A stretch of 57,554 nt of DNA from an uncultured Selenomonas sp. (GCA_902766095.1 CACXCN010000079.1:1-57554), one strand, 5' to 3'; shown: positions 36,739 to 45,268, counted from the stretch's first letter. Notes: generated by a model from the sequence alone, not told the origin. Numbers and translations: made by a program.

Positions 36739-36781
36739 TTGTACAGCACTGTACAAAAAGGGGGCTGCCATCGCGGCAGCC
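36739..36781 (+). promoter_or_regulatory. Palindrome plus hairpin inside the metal cluster
   Basis: TTGTACAG-CA-CTGTACAA (36739-36756) is a perfect palindrome, followed by GGCTGCC-ATCGC-GGCAGCC (36763-36781) and a T-rich run. The hairpin may be a partial terminator that lowers expression of downstream genes. The palindrome could be an operator or the base of the same structure. Confidence 0.5.
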
Positions 36782-36817
36782 TTCTATTTCTATACAGAGT
36801 AAAGAGGGGGTGGGCAA

Positions 36818-37117
36818 GTGAATCTGGGAGGACTGCAGATTCCTTCGACGAAGCTTGATTTTTTCATTCGCAGTGTGGAGATCGCCTCGTATATACCGGG
36901 GCGCGTGCGTCTCTACAGCCGCCATATGATCGGCAATCCGCAGCTCGAGGCACAGGTGCGTCAGCAGCTCGAGAGCTTTGTGGAGCTCGATGCGGTGGAG
37001 ACGAATATCCGCTCCGGATCGATACTGATCCACTATCAGCCTGAGCGTCTGCATCGCAATGCGGAGCTCAGCAAGGTCGAGGCTTATATAAAGACCCATG
37101 TGAGAAGGAGGAAATAA
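36818..37117 (+). CDS. HMA_2-like protein with an Arg-rich IPGRVR motif
   Basis: 99 residues. After a short lead, the segment IASYIPGRVRLYSRHMIGNPQLEAQVRQQLESF ... VETNIRSGSILIHYQP predicts the beta-alpha-beta pattern of a metal-associated (HMA_2) fold, but the usual Cys pair is missing and arginines stand at the loop. This resembles the Arg-rich motif reported in ferrosome (Fez) proteins. GTG start behind GAGGGGGTGGG. Two more degenerate copies of the same module occur in the next two proteins. A soluble or peripheral partner of the P-type ATPase is the likely role. Confidence 0.65.
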   Translation: MNLGGLQIPSTKLDFFIRSVEIASYIPGRVRLYSRHMIGNPQLEAQVRQQLESFVELDAVETNIRSGSILIHYQPERLHRNAELSKVEAYIKTHVRRRK

Positions 37118-37118
37118 G

Positions 37119-37769
37119 ATGTCATATATGTCAGGTTTCATGCTTGGCACGGCTCTAGCGGGCAGCATCCGTCAGATGTTCACCGGAAAGTCGCTGTCTG
37201 GTTTCGCAGGGATGCCGTCAGCGCAGCCGTTCCACCATGTGGCTCCGCGCGAGCCGTTCGCGCTCGTCGCGAGCTCGGCCGGCCGGCGTCGCTACAGGGC
37301 CGCTTATATCGCATCCGGACTCGCGGACCAGCTCGAGCAGACGTTGAACCGCCTGGACTATATCAATCAGGCTCAGGTGAATGCGGCTACGGGGAGCATA
37401 TTGCTGCTGTTCGATGAGAGCCATGCGGCGCAGGTCGATGCGCTGGCCGAATGGCTGCGTACGCACCTCTTTACGCCGCGTCGCCCGGCAGCAGGAGCTG
37501 CGGGCGGCTCTGCTGCGACAGCGGTTCAGAGCGCCCAGCGGCCGATGGCCGAGGCGGGCACGCTAACGCGCAGCATCCATGATACGGCGCGGGCATTCAG
37601 TAACTGGATCCGCCGCATCTCGGGCGGGGTGCTCGATATGAGTTCCTTTGCCGCCATATTGCTTCTGCTGCGCGGCATAAGGAAGACACTGTTCACCCAT
37701 GCCTATCCCTCCGGGATGCAGATGCTCTGGTGGGCGCTCACGATCATGAGAGGATGGCGAGTAGCATGA
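37119..37769 (+). CDS. Membrane-associated protein with a second Arg-rich HMA-like module
   Basis: 216 residues. Starts with a Gly-rich hydrophobic stretch (MSYMSGFMLGTALAGSI). Residues about 47-110 carry SAGRRRYRAAYIASGLADQLEQTLNRL ... ATGSILLLFDES, which parallels the previous protein (Arg cluster, helix, T/SGSILL strand). A Pro/Ala linker and a weakly hydrophobic C terminus follow, including SFAAILLLLRGIRKTL. Starts one base after the previous stop and overlaps the P-type ATPase start by four bases (ATGA), so production of the two is coupled. Confidence 0.6.
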   Translation: MSYMSGFMLGTALAGSIRQMFTGKSLSGFAGMPSAQPFHHVAPREPFALVASSAGRRRYRAAYIASGLADQLEQTLNRLDYINQAQVNAATGSILLLFDESHAAQVDALAEWLRTHLFTPRRPAAGAAGGSAATAVQSAQRPMAEAGTLTRSIHDTARAFSNWIRRISGGVLDMSSFAAILLLLRGIRKTLFTHAYPSGMQMLWWALTIMRGWRVA

Positions 37770-39862
37770 GCTGCAACAGATTCGCTTTGCGGCTGGGCGT
37801 GCCTGTGCCGCGCGAGGAAAGGGCGCTGCTGGCGGCCCGTCTGCGTCGCCAGCGCGGCGTGATCGCCGCCTCCGTCCAGGAGCGACAGATCATGATCTGG
37901 GCCAGAGACAGACGTGCCTGCATGTGGCTGCAGCCGATGATGAGCGACTACATGCAGCAGCTCAGGGAAAAAGCCATGACTCCGTCCGAGCGTCTGGCGG
38001 AGCACAAGCGCGATGCCTTGCTCTCTGTGGCCAGCTTTGCCGGCATGGAGGTGCTGAAGCGCACCTCGCCGCAGTTGTTCCTGGCCATGAAAGTATGGCG
38101 CAGTCTGCTCGTGCTGTTCATCGCGCGCAAATTCATCAAGAGCGGCATACAGGGACTCATCCATGATCATCAGGCGAATGCGGATACGCTGACGACGACG
38201 GCGGTCATCGCCTCGGTCCTCGCCGGCAAGCCGGAGTCGAGCCTGACGCTGCTCGCGATATCGAATGGCGCCGAGATGCTCACGAGCTATGCTGCGGAAA
38301 AGGCGCGCTCGCAGATATCAGGGCTCATATCGCTCGACCAGCGCTATGTCTGGCTCGTGACGGACGGCGTCGAGAAACAGGTGCCGGTCGAGCAGGTCCA
38401 GGTCGGTGACCTCGTGGCTGCGCATACGGGCGAGAAAATCGTCATCGATGGCCGCGTCACTGAGGGCACGGCAGCCGTCAATCAGGCATCCGTCACCGGT
38501 GAATCGAACCCGGCCATGAAGGAAGCGGGCATGACCGTCTATGCTGGCAGCGTCATCGAAGCCGGCGAGATCGTCATCAAAGTCGAGAAGGTCGGTAACG
38601 ACACGTCGCTCGCGCATATCATCCACCTCGTCGAAGAGGCTCAGAACCGCAAGGCTCCGGTGCAGAATTTTGCCGATCAGATGGCGAATTTCCTCGTGCC
38701 GATATCGTTCATCGGCGCCGCCATCGTCTACGGCGCGACGCGCGACTGGCAGCGGGTGCTGAATCTGCTGTTCATCGACTTCTCGTGCGGCCTGAAGCTC
38801 TCGACGGCTACGGCCATGTCCGCCGCCATCGGTATGGCGGCGAAACGCGGCATTCTCATCAAGGGCGGCAACTATGTCGAGGCGCTGGCTGACACCGATA
38901 CCGTCGTGCTGGATAAGACCGGTACGATCACCATCGGCGTGCCCCAGGTCTCGTTCATCCGCACGGCCAGCGGCGTCGATGAGAAGGAGATGCTGCTGCT
39001 CGCCGCATCAGCAGAGCAGCATTCCGTACATCCTCTGGCCGTGGCCATCCGCAAATATGTGGAGAGCCAGGATTGGGAGGTGCCGCAACATGAGTCGTCC
39101 GAGACCGTCGTGGCGCGCGGCATGGTAGCGAAAGTGCCCGATTTCGAAGGCTATAAGGGCGGCGAGATCCGTGTCGGCAGCCGTCGCTTCCTGCAAGAGA
39201 ACAAGATACGCTGCAATGAACGGCTGCTCGAGGGGGCACAGAGCAAGAATGTGCTCTACGTGGCTCGCGACCACAAGCATATCGGCATCATCGGCATCGA
39301 GGATCCGGTACGACCGAAGATGAAGAAGACGCTGAACCAGATGCGTCGCTACGGCATCGACGAGATCGTCATGCTGACCGGTGACGCGAAAGCTGTGGCT
39401 GCGACCGTGGCCAACGAAATGGACATCGACTCGTACCATGCCGAGATCATGCCGGAGGACAAGTCGAGCTATGTCAACAAGCTGCGTCAGCGCGGTACGG
39501 TCATGATGGTCGGCGACGGCATCAACGATGCCCCGGCCCTGGCCTTTGCCGATGTCGGTGTCTCGCTCGGCGGCCGACAGACCGATATCGCGGCCGAGTC
39601 CTCGGCGGTGACCATCCACTCCGAGGATCCGGAGCGCCTCATGGAGGCATTGCAGATCGGCCATCGCACGATGCAGCTCGTTCATCAGAACTTCATGGCG
39701 ACGATACTCGTGAACTCAGCCGCCATGCTGCTCGGCGCCCTGGGCAAGATCAATCCGCTCTGGGCTGCTGTCATCCACAACTCGGCCACGCTCGCCGTCG
39801 TGCTGAACAGCTGCCGTATCCTGCAGCTCTATCGCCGGCCATTCATTCCGGGCGGACACTGA
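37766..39862 (+). CDS. P1B-type metal ATPase with FSCG motif; candidate FezB
   Basis: 698 residues. The N-terminal 60 residues (NRFALRLG, REERALLAARLRRQRG, VQERQIMIWARD) look like a third, degenerate Arg-rich HMA module with no Cys pair. P-type hallmarks: TGES, phosphorylated Asp383 in DKTGT, HP in HSVHPLA, GDGINDAPA. The ion-binding membrane motif is FSCGLK (Ser340-Cys341-Gly342) where Cu, Zn and Cd pumps have CPC. This atypical motif and the neighbours point to the P1B-6 group that includes FezB of ferrosomes, though other divalent-metal exporters are possible. ATG at 37766 is used, as it overlaps the previous stop and GAGAGGATG precedes it by 9 bases. Confidence 0.75.
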   Translation: MSCNRFALRLGVPVPREERALLAARLRRQRGVIAASVQERQIMIWARDRRACMWLQPMMSDYMQQLREKAMTPSERLAEHKRDALLSVASFAGMEVLKRTSPQLFLAMKVWRSLLVLFIARKFIKSGIQGLIHDHQANADTLTTTAVIASVLAGKPESSLTLLAISNGAEMLTSYAAEKARSQISGLISLDQRYVWLVTDGVEKQVPVEQVQVGDLVAAHTGEKIVIDGRVTEGTAAVNQASVTGESNPAMKEAGMTVYAGSVIEAGEIVIKVEKVGNDTSLAHIIHLVEEAQNRKAPVQNFADQMANFLVPISFIGAAIVYGATRDWQRVLNLLFIDFSCGLKLSTATAMSAAIGMAAKRGILIKGGNYVEALADTDTVVLDKTGTITIGVPQVSFIRTASGVDEKEMLLLAASAEQHSVHPLAVAIRKYVESQDWEVPQHESSETVVARGMVAKVPDFEGYKGGEIRVGSRRFLQENKIRCNERLLEGAQSKNVLYVARDHKHIGIIGIEDPVRPKMKKTLNQMRRYGIDEIVMLTGDAKAVAATVANEMDIDSYHAEIMPEDKSSYVNKLRQRGTVMMVGDGINDAPALAFADVGVSLGGRQTDIAAESSAVTIHSEDPERLMEALQIGHRTMQLVHQNFMATILVNSAAMLLGALGKINPLWAAVIHNSATLAVVLNSCRILQLYRRPFIPGGH

Positions 39863-39932
39863 AGCAGACAAGTCTGAATCCCAGCTCCGTATCGTCCGCG
39901 TGGCGACAGGGAGCGTATCAGGAGATGATACT

Positions 39933-40169
39933 ATGAAATATGCAAATACTGCGAAGCGGCCGCATCATATATCGTACGGTGTGCCGCTGGCTCTCGCCGC
40001 AATCGGCACGGTCGTAAGCCTCGCGAGCCCCTCGCGCAAAGCGCATATCATCTGCGGCAGCCTCTGGCTGGGCCTGTCGGTCCTCCACGCCTGGCAGTAC
40101 CGCCGCAAACTCGAGCACGATGTCGCCGAACTGCGCCAGAAGGCCATCCGCCTGGGCATACGCCGGTAA
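39933..40169 (+). CDS. Small two-helix membrane protein of the metal cluster
   Basis: 78 residues. KRPHHISYGVPLALAAIGTVVSLAS and RKAHIICGSLWLGLSVLHAWQYRRKLEHD give two membrane helices with His residues at their ends (HH, H, H), reminiscent of small heme-binding or ferric-reductase-like two-helix proteins. The ATG at 39933 has AGGAGA 8 bases upstream. Last of the six-gene run; 70 bases separate it from the ATPase. Metal or heme ligation is an inference from the His positions. Confidence 0.65.
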   Translation: MKYANTAKRPHHISYGVPLALAAIGTVVSLASPSRKAHIICGSLWLGLSVLHAWQYRRKLEHDVAELRQKAIRLGIRR

Positions 40170-40332
40170 GGCAAGGTCTATAAAATAACAAAAAGAGACT
40201 ATTCTAACACATAGGGGCATCTCGCCTGTATCCATAGTGAGTTCCCCCGGCATCATTATATTTTTAAAACTATGCTTGGGGAAGTATCTGACATCGATGG
40301 ATTTTCTCGTCAGCGGTGTCTTTGCTAGAGCG

Positions 40333-40379
40333 TAAGAATCCCCCCAGACAGAGCAACTTTCTGTCTGGGGGGATTCTTA
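40333..40379. terminator. Perfect 19-base hairpin between convergent operons
   Basis: TAAGAATCCCCCCAGACAG (40333-40351) pairs exactly with 40361-40379 around a 9-base loop. It lies between the end of the metal cluster and the end of the sugar transporter operon. No clean T-run follows on either strand, but the size and place suggest a shared terminator or 3'-end protector. Confidence 0.65.
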
Positions 40380-40395
40380 TGCAGTATTCGTCTGG

Positions 40396-41370
40396 CTACT
40401 TGATGACCTTGAGGGCTTTGCGGTCGGCGAAGACGGCGACGAAGATCAGGAAGATGACGCCCTCGATGAGCTGCAGGGTCTGGGGCGAGAGGCCGATCAT
40501 CGTCAGGCCGCTATAAAGGACGTAGAACAGGAGTGAGCCGACGATGATGTTGCTGAATCTCACCTTCGCACCTCCGGAAATCGGCATGCCGCCGAGTACG
40601 AGGGCAATCAGTATCTGGGTCTCGAGCTGGTTGCCGACATTGGCCGTGGCCGAGCCGTTCTTGACGATGTTCAGGAAGGCGGCGAAGCCGGTCAGCGCTC
40701 CGGCCAGCGTGTAGATGAAGAATTTCATGCGGTCGGTGCGGATGCCGGCGAACATGGCGCCGCGCTCACCGGAGCCGATGGCTTTCAGATAGGTGCCGAA
40801 CGGCGTGTAGCGGAAGACGAGGAATCCGACCAGTACGATGGCGACGGTGCAGGCGAGCTTGAGCTCGATGCGGTCATAGTCGTATACCGTCATGCTGGCA
40901 CGGACCGGCGAGTCCGATGCAAAGTATTTGATGAACCCGCGGAACAGGAACATCGTGCAGATCGTGACAATGAAGGAAGCGATCTTGCGGCAGACGTGGA
41001 AATAGGCGTTTACCGCACCGATGCAGGCACCGGCGACGATGCCGCCGAATATGGCGAGGGCGATGCCATGCGGGGAGAGAATACAGATGACGATGGAGGA
41101 AATACCCAGGATCGAACCCTGGGAGAAGTCCAGGCCGCCCATCGTCATGATGAAGAAGACGCCCATCGCGGAAATCATGACCACGTAGATCTGGTTCAAC
41201 AGCAGGATCAGGTTCTTCGGAGCAATCATCTCGCCGTTCGTCAGAAAGATGAACAGGCAGAAGATCGCTACGAGTCCGACGATCGGGAGATACGTCCGGA
41301 TCTGGTTTATGCGTTTTGCCTTGGCAAGTTCCTCTTCTTTGGAAAGATTGGTTTCAGTCGCATTCATCAT
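40396..41370 (-). CDS. Sugar ABC transporter permease (second, RbsC/AraH family)
   Basis: 324 residues with about 8-10 membrane helices. The GLDFSQGSILGISSIV segment and VLGGMPISGGAKVRFSNIIVG are conserved in the ribose/galactose/arabinose permease family. Ends the minus-strand operon substrate-binding protein - permease - ATPase - permease. Two ATGs in tandem (41370 and 41367) follow AAGGAGGGTGC; the second is better spaced. With the other permease it probably forms a heterodimeric channel. Confidence 0.88.
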   Translation of the reverse strand: MMNATETNLSKEEELAKAKRINQIRTYLPIVGLVAIFCLFIFLTNGEMIAPKNLILLLNQIYVVMISAMGVFFIMTMGGLDFSQGSILGISSIVICILSPHGIALAIFGGIVAGACIGAVNAYFHVCRKIASFIVTICTMFLFRGFIKYFASDSPVRASMTVYDYDRIELKLACTVAIVLVGFLVFRYTPFGTYLKAIGSGERGAMFAGIRTDRMKFFIYTLAGALTGFAAFLNIVKNGSATANVGNQLETQILIALVLGGMPISGGAKVRFSNIIVGSLLFYVLYSGLTMIGLSPQTLQLIEGVIFLIFVAVFADRKALKVIK

Positions 41371-41379
41371 GCACCCTCC

Positions 41380-42879
41380 TTATACCATCTTGGAAATCAA
41401 CATATTTTCGTTCAGTTCTTTGCTGCGGGTCAGCTCGCCGTTTATGGCGCCGTCCTTCATGATGATGATGCGGTCGCACATACCGATGAGCTCCATGAGT
41501 TCCTCGGAAATCATGATAATGGACTTGTTGTTCTGCCGCATGCGATTCATCAGCTGGTATATGTCCTGCTTGACTTTGATGTCGATGCCTCGCGTCGGCG
41601 AGTCCAGGACGAGGATATCCGAGCCTTTGCCGATCCACCGTGCCAGTACGACTTTCTGCTTGTTGCCGCCGGACAGGTCGGAGACGAACTGGTCGACATC
41701 CTGCATCTTGACGGACATCTGTTTGGCGTACTTTTCCGCGAAGGTGCGCAGCTTTTTATCGCTGAGGGATTTCAGCGGGCCGGCCAGATCGTTCAGCGAG
41801 GGGAGGGTGATGTTGTCCTCGATACTCTGGTTGAGGATCAGCGACTCGTTATCGCGGTCTTTCGAGGTGTAGGCGATGCTGTGATTGATGGCTGACGAGA
41901 TGTTGTTGATCTCGGTGCCATCCGCCAGCGTTACCTTTCCGGTGCGGCCATAGGAGGCACCGAATACCGCTTTGCCGACCTCGTGCATGCCGGACTCGGA
42001 GAGGCCGCCGAATCCGAGGATTTCTCCTTTGTGCAGATTAAAGGAGATGTCATGGAGGAGGCCCGGTACGGATACGTCATCGACGGAGAGGACGACCTCA
42101 TCGGATACTTTCTCGCCGTAGTCCGTGCGGTAGTAGTCGCCGCTGACTTCGCGGCCGACCATGAGTCGTTTCAGATCATCCTCGGTGACATCGCTGCTTC
42201 TGACCGTGTCGATGTAGCTGCCATCGCGCATGATGGTGATGCTGTCGGATTTATCGAGGACCTCGGCCAGATCGTGCGATATGAAGATAACGCTGTTGCC
42301 GGCCTCCCGGATGCGGTTCATCTGCTTGTAGAGTTCCTCGCGCCCCTCCTGGGAGAGAGCGGTCGTCGTCTCATCGATGACGACGATTTTCGGATTGAAG
42401 TAGGTGGCCTTTATGATCTCGATGAGTTTGCGGTCCTCGAAATTATATTCGTCGATCTGCTCCTCGGCGCGGATATGGGAGAAATCATATTGCTTGAGCA
42501 GCTCGTTCGCCTGGCGGTTCATCTCACGCGTATTCTTGATACCGTATTTCACGAAGCGTTCTTCGTGGCCGAGGAAGATGTTTTCCGCGACGGTCAGTCC
42601 GGAAAGCGTGCCGAGTTCCTGCACGATGATGGAGATGCCTTCGTTGTTCGCCTCCACCTGGTTCTTCGGATGGACTTCTTTGCCGTCCAGGATGAATTTA
42701 CCGCTGTCGATCGTATAAATGCCGGTCAGCATGTTTGTCAGCGTCGATTTGCCCGAGCCGTTCTCACCGATCAGGGCGTGGACCTCGCCTTTGCTGACGT
42801 TGAAGGATACGTCCCGGACCGCTTTCGTGATACCGAAGGATTTGGAAAGATGCTGTATCTGTAGTCTTACTTCACTCAT
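41380..42879 (-). CDS. Sugar ABC transporter ATPase, two fused nucleotide domains
   Basis: 499 residues, RbsA/AraG type. Domain 1 has a complete Walker A (GENGSGKST) and Walker B (VVIDET), but its signature helix reads EYNFEDRKLIEI where the family has LSVGQQQ. Domain 2 has a normal signature (LSGGNKQK), a degenerate Walker A (GFGGLSESG) and Ser instead of the catalytic Glu in LVLDSPTRG. So only one of the two composite ATP sites looks catalytic. It powers the two flanking permeases. Confidence 0.9.
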   Translation of the reverse strand: MSEVRLQIQHLSKSFGITKAVRDVSFNVSKGEVHALIGENGSGKSTLTNMLTGIYTIDSGKFILDGKEVHPKNQVEANNEGISIIVQELGTLSGLTVAENIFLGHEERFVKYGIKNTREMNRQANELLKQYDFSHIRAEEQIDEYNFEDRKLIEIIKATYFNPKIVVIDETTTALSQEGREELYKQMNRIREAGNSVIFISHDLAEVLDKSDSITIMRDGSYIDTVRSSDVTEDDLKRLMVGREVSGDYYRTDYGEKVSDEVVLSVDDVSVPGLLHDISFNLHKGEILGFGGLSESGMHEVGKAVFGASYGRTGKVTLADGTEINNISSAINHSIAYTSKDRDNESLILNQSIEDNITLPSLNDLAGPLKSLSDKKLRTFAEKYAKQMSVKMQDVDQFVSDLSGGNKQKVVLARWIGKGSDILVLDSPTRGIDIKVKQDIYQLMNRMRQNNKSIIMISEELMELIGMCDRIIIMKDGAINGELTRSKELNENMLISKMV

Positions 42880-42891
42880 TGCTACACCCCC

Positions 42892-43857
42892 TTATTTGAC
42901 AATGGCGCCCTTTACCATCTTCGTCGTCAGAGCGACGATGATCAGCAGCGCGAAGCCGGTGATGACATCCTGGATTGCCGTCGGTGCACCGAGAGCGACA
43001 AAGCCATAGAAGATGATGTTGATCATGAACTCGCCGATAACGATTGCCTGGATGGGTATGCCATACTTCTTGAAGGCAAGACCAAAGAAACAGCCCATGG
43101 TCGGGACGAAGTTGCGGCTCATGGAAGCCATGCCGGTCACAGCGACCATCGAAGACCCGTAGGAAATCGTCAGGACGGACATGATGCCGAAGAATACGCC
43201 ACTGATGAGGAAGGCGAGGAACTTATAGAAGTCGACGTTGATGCCCATATTTTTCGCAATGAACTCATTGCTGCCGATGGCGTAGGTGTAGGTTCCTATC
43301 TTTGTATAATTCAGGATGGCATAAGCGGCGAAGAATGTCAGTAGCGCGAGGATGATGTTGCCGGGCATCTGGCCGAAAAGCCGCAGATTCGCTGGCAGCG
43401 TCTGCGCGGCGCCGCCCGCGATCATGTTGGCGAGCGACTCATAGATGAGCGCCAGGCCGGTCGTGATGATCATCGAGGGTATGCGGAGCTTTATATAGAA
43501 GAAACCGTTGAGCGTGCCGACGACAGCGCCGGTCAGGAGACAGCCTCCGAGGAGGCCCACATAGCCATAGCCCATGGCCGCCAGCTTACAGCCGATGATG
43601 CTGGCGAGGATGATGGCTGCGCCGATGGAGAAGTCGAACATGCCCATGACGATGACCAGGTAAAAGCCGACAGCACCGGCTGAAGCGATGAGGCTGGCCT
43701 GGAAGTAGCTCAGCATGTTGTCCAGCGTACCGAAATTATCCGGTGTCAGAATTTTGAACACGAGCCAGGACAGAAACACCATCACGCATAGGATCAGATA
43801 GCCTTTGATCGCGGACGACATCTTTTTCTTGCTCATGCTCTGTGTGCGTGCGTCCAT
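42892..43857 (-). CDS. Sugar ABC transporter permease (first)
   Basis: 321 residues, multiple membrane helices. MGMFDFSIGAAIILASIIG and the SGVFFGIMSVLTISYGSSM segment match the RbsC-like permease family. It pairs with the second permease downstream. AAGGAGG is 7 bases before the ATG on this strand. A strong hairpin separates it from the binding-protein gene upstream in the operon. Confidence 0.88.
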   Translation of the reverse strand: MDARTQSMSKKKMSSAIKGYLILCVMVFLSWLVFKILTPDNFGTLDNMLSYFQASLIASAGAVGFYLVIVMGMFDFSIGAAIILASIIGCKLAAMGYGYVGLLGGCLLTGAVVGTLNGFFYIKLRIPSMIITTGLALIYESLANMIAGGAAQTLPANLRLFGQMPGNIILALLTFFAAYAILNYTKIGTYTYAIGSNEFIAKNMGINVDFYKFLAFLISGVFFGIMSVLTISYGSSMVAVTGMASMSRNFVPTMGCFFGLAFKKYGIPIQAIVIGEFMINIIFYGFVALGAPTAIQDVITGFALLIIVALTTKMVKGAIVK

Positions 43858-43876
43858 ATTTCCTCCTTAAAATAAT

Positions 43877-43908
43877 GATAGCCAGTATCACATCTGATAC
43901 TGGCTATC
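43877..43908 (-). promoter_or_regulatory. Intercistronic hairpin after the binding-protein gene
   Basis: GATAGCCAGTATCA and TGATACTGGCTATC pair perfectly (14 bases) around a 4-base loop, with a T-rich run following on the minus strand. Such hairpins protect binding-protein mRNA and partly terminate before the permease genes, giving an excess of binding protein. Confidence 0.75.
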
Positions 43909-43957
43909 CTCTGCGCTTGCTGCCCGAATGCAGGCAAGCCGTTTCGATGCGATAACT

Positions 43958-45127
43958 TTACTTCGAGGAACGGGCTGCGGCGTCAGCAATCGAGAGCTTG
44001 GCTGCAGATTCCTTGAGTTGGTCGAGCGTCATCTTGGACATTTCGACTAGCTCATCCTTCGTGAAGGGGAGCTGCTTGACGAAATACTTATCATACTCAG
44101 CATAGTCTGCCGGGGACGATACATAGAGGTACGGGAACTCGACATCGACGAAGTTGTTCGCGACATCCTTGTTGTTGCCCTTGATCGCGTTGTAGACCAT
44201 CATGAAAGCGTAGAGCGGATCGCAGTAATGACCGCCGGACTCACCAGCGATGGAGCCGTTCTGCAGACGCTCGCCGAGATCCGGCAGGAAGTCGGTGGAG
44301 ACGATCTTGATGGAGCCGGTCTTGCCAGCGCGCTCAACAGCGGCAATAGCGCCCTGCAGCGGGTCGCCGCCGCCGCCAGCCGGGATGAGTGCATCCAGGT
44401 TCGGATCAGCGCTCATGAGAGCCTCGGCTGCTTTTGCACCGCCCTCAGAGGACGTGCCTGCATACTGAGGATCGGAGAGTTTTGCCTGGTCATCCGGATG
44501 GTTGGAATTCCAATCCTCTATACCAGCTTTGTAGCCTTCCCAGCGGCCGAGCCACGTGGCATCGCCCTGCTCCCAGCCGATGAGGCCGATATTGCGGCAG
44601 CCTTTGTCGAGCAGGATCTGGACGAGTTTCTTGCCGTTCTCGACTTCGTTCTCATGGACAGCGCCGATGTAGTACGGGGACTTCACAGCCTGATCGTAGA
44701 TGTCCTTGTTCTTATCCTTGTTGATGATGCGGAAGAACTGGGCGAGGTATACGCCGTTGTCGTTGGCCGTCTTGATGGCGGAAGCCATCTCGGTATCAGA
44801 AGAGTTGCAGATGATGATGCCCTGGCAGCCAGAGGCGACAAGCGTCTCAACCGAGGCCGTTACTTTCTCTGATACATGTCCCTGGTCGACGTAGACGAGC
44901 TCTACATCCAGTGCGTCTGCCGCGGCGTCCAGGATGCGTTTGCATTGAGAGCCGAGCACGTCGGTCGAGCTCCAGATGGAGACACCGATCTTTACCTTGT
45001 CTGGCGGACCCTGCTTGCTTGCCTGATTGCCGGATTGACCGCCGCAGCCTGTTAAAGCGAATGCGCAGAGTACGAACATCGCAATCGCGCATAGAACTCG
45101 CTTCGCCTTGAGCCATTTCATCTTCAT
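43958..45127 (-). CDS. Sugar-binding lipoprotein of the ABC transporter
   Basis: 389 residues. Lipoprotein signal with lipobox LTGC (Cys28), then a type-I periplasmic binding fold (VKIGVSIWSSTDVLGSQCKRIL, VETLVASGCQGIIICNSSD, GLIGWEQGDATWLGRWEGYKAG). The family binds pentoses, hexoses or autoinducer-2; the arabinose genes transcribed divergently suggest L-arabinose or an arabinoside. GGAGG is 7 bases before the chosen ATG. First gene of the transporter operon. Confidence 0.9.
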   Translation of the reverse strand: MKMKWLKAKRVLCAIAMFVLCAFALTGCGGQSGNQASKQGPPDKVKIGVSIWSSTDVLGSQCKRILDAAADALDVELVYVDQGHVSEKVTASVETLVASGCQGIIICNSSDTEMASAIKTANDNGVYLAQFFRIINKDKNKDIYDQAVKSPYYIGAVHENEVENGKKLVQILLDKGCRNIGLIGWEQGDATWLGRWEGYKAGIEDWNSNHPDDQAKLSDPQYAGTSSEGGAKAAEALMSADPNLDALIPAGGGGDPLQGAIAAVERAGKTGSIKIVSTDFLPDLGERLQNGSIAGESGGHYCDPLYAFMMVYNAIKGNNKDVANNFVDVEFPYLYVSSPADYAEYDKYFVKQLPFTKDELVEMSKMTLDQLKESAAKLSIADAAARSSK

Positions 45128-45212
45128 GTTGCTACCTCCTAACTCTGATACCCAAAAGTTTCCAAGTGACTTTCCTCGCGCTCGCCGCATATCCGATGCT
45201 CCTGAATAGGTA

Positions 45213-45226
45213 TGTTCTCGAGCACA
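45213..45226 (-). promoter_or_regulatory. Operator-like palindrome, transporter side
   Basis: TGTTCTCGAGCACA, a near-perfect palindrome with a central CG, as LacI-family operators usually have. It starts 13 bases after the transporter -10 and would block early transcription. The same word (TGTGCTCGARMACA when read outward) recurs on the kinase side at 45468. Confidence 0.65.
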
Positions 45227-45239
45227 CTTTCTGATTATG

Positions 45240-45268
45240 ATAATAATCGTTTTTGCAATAGATGTCAA
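45240..45268 (-). promoter_or_regulatory. Sugar transporter operon promoter
   Basis: Minus strand TTGACA (45268-45263), 17 bases, TATTAT (45245-45240). It drives the binding protein, permease, ATPase and permease genes. Confidence 0.8.
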
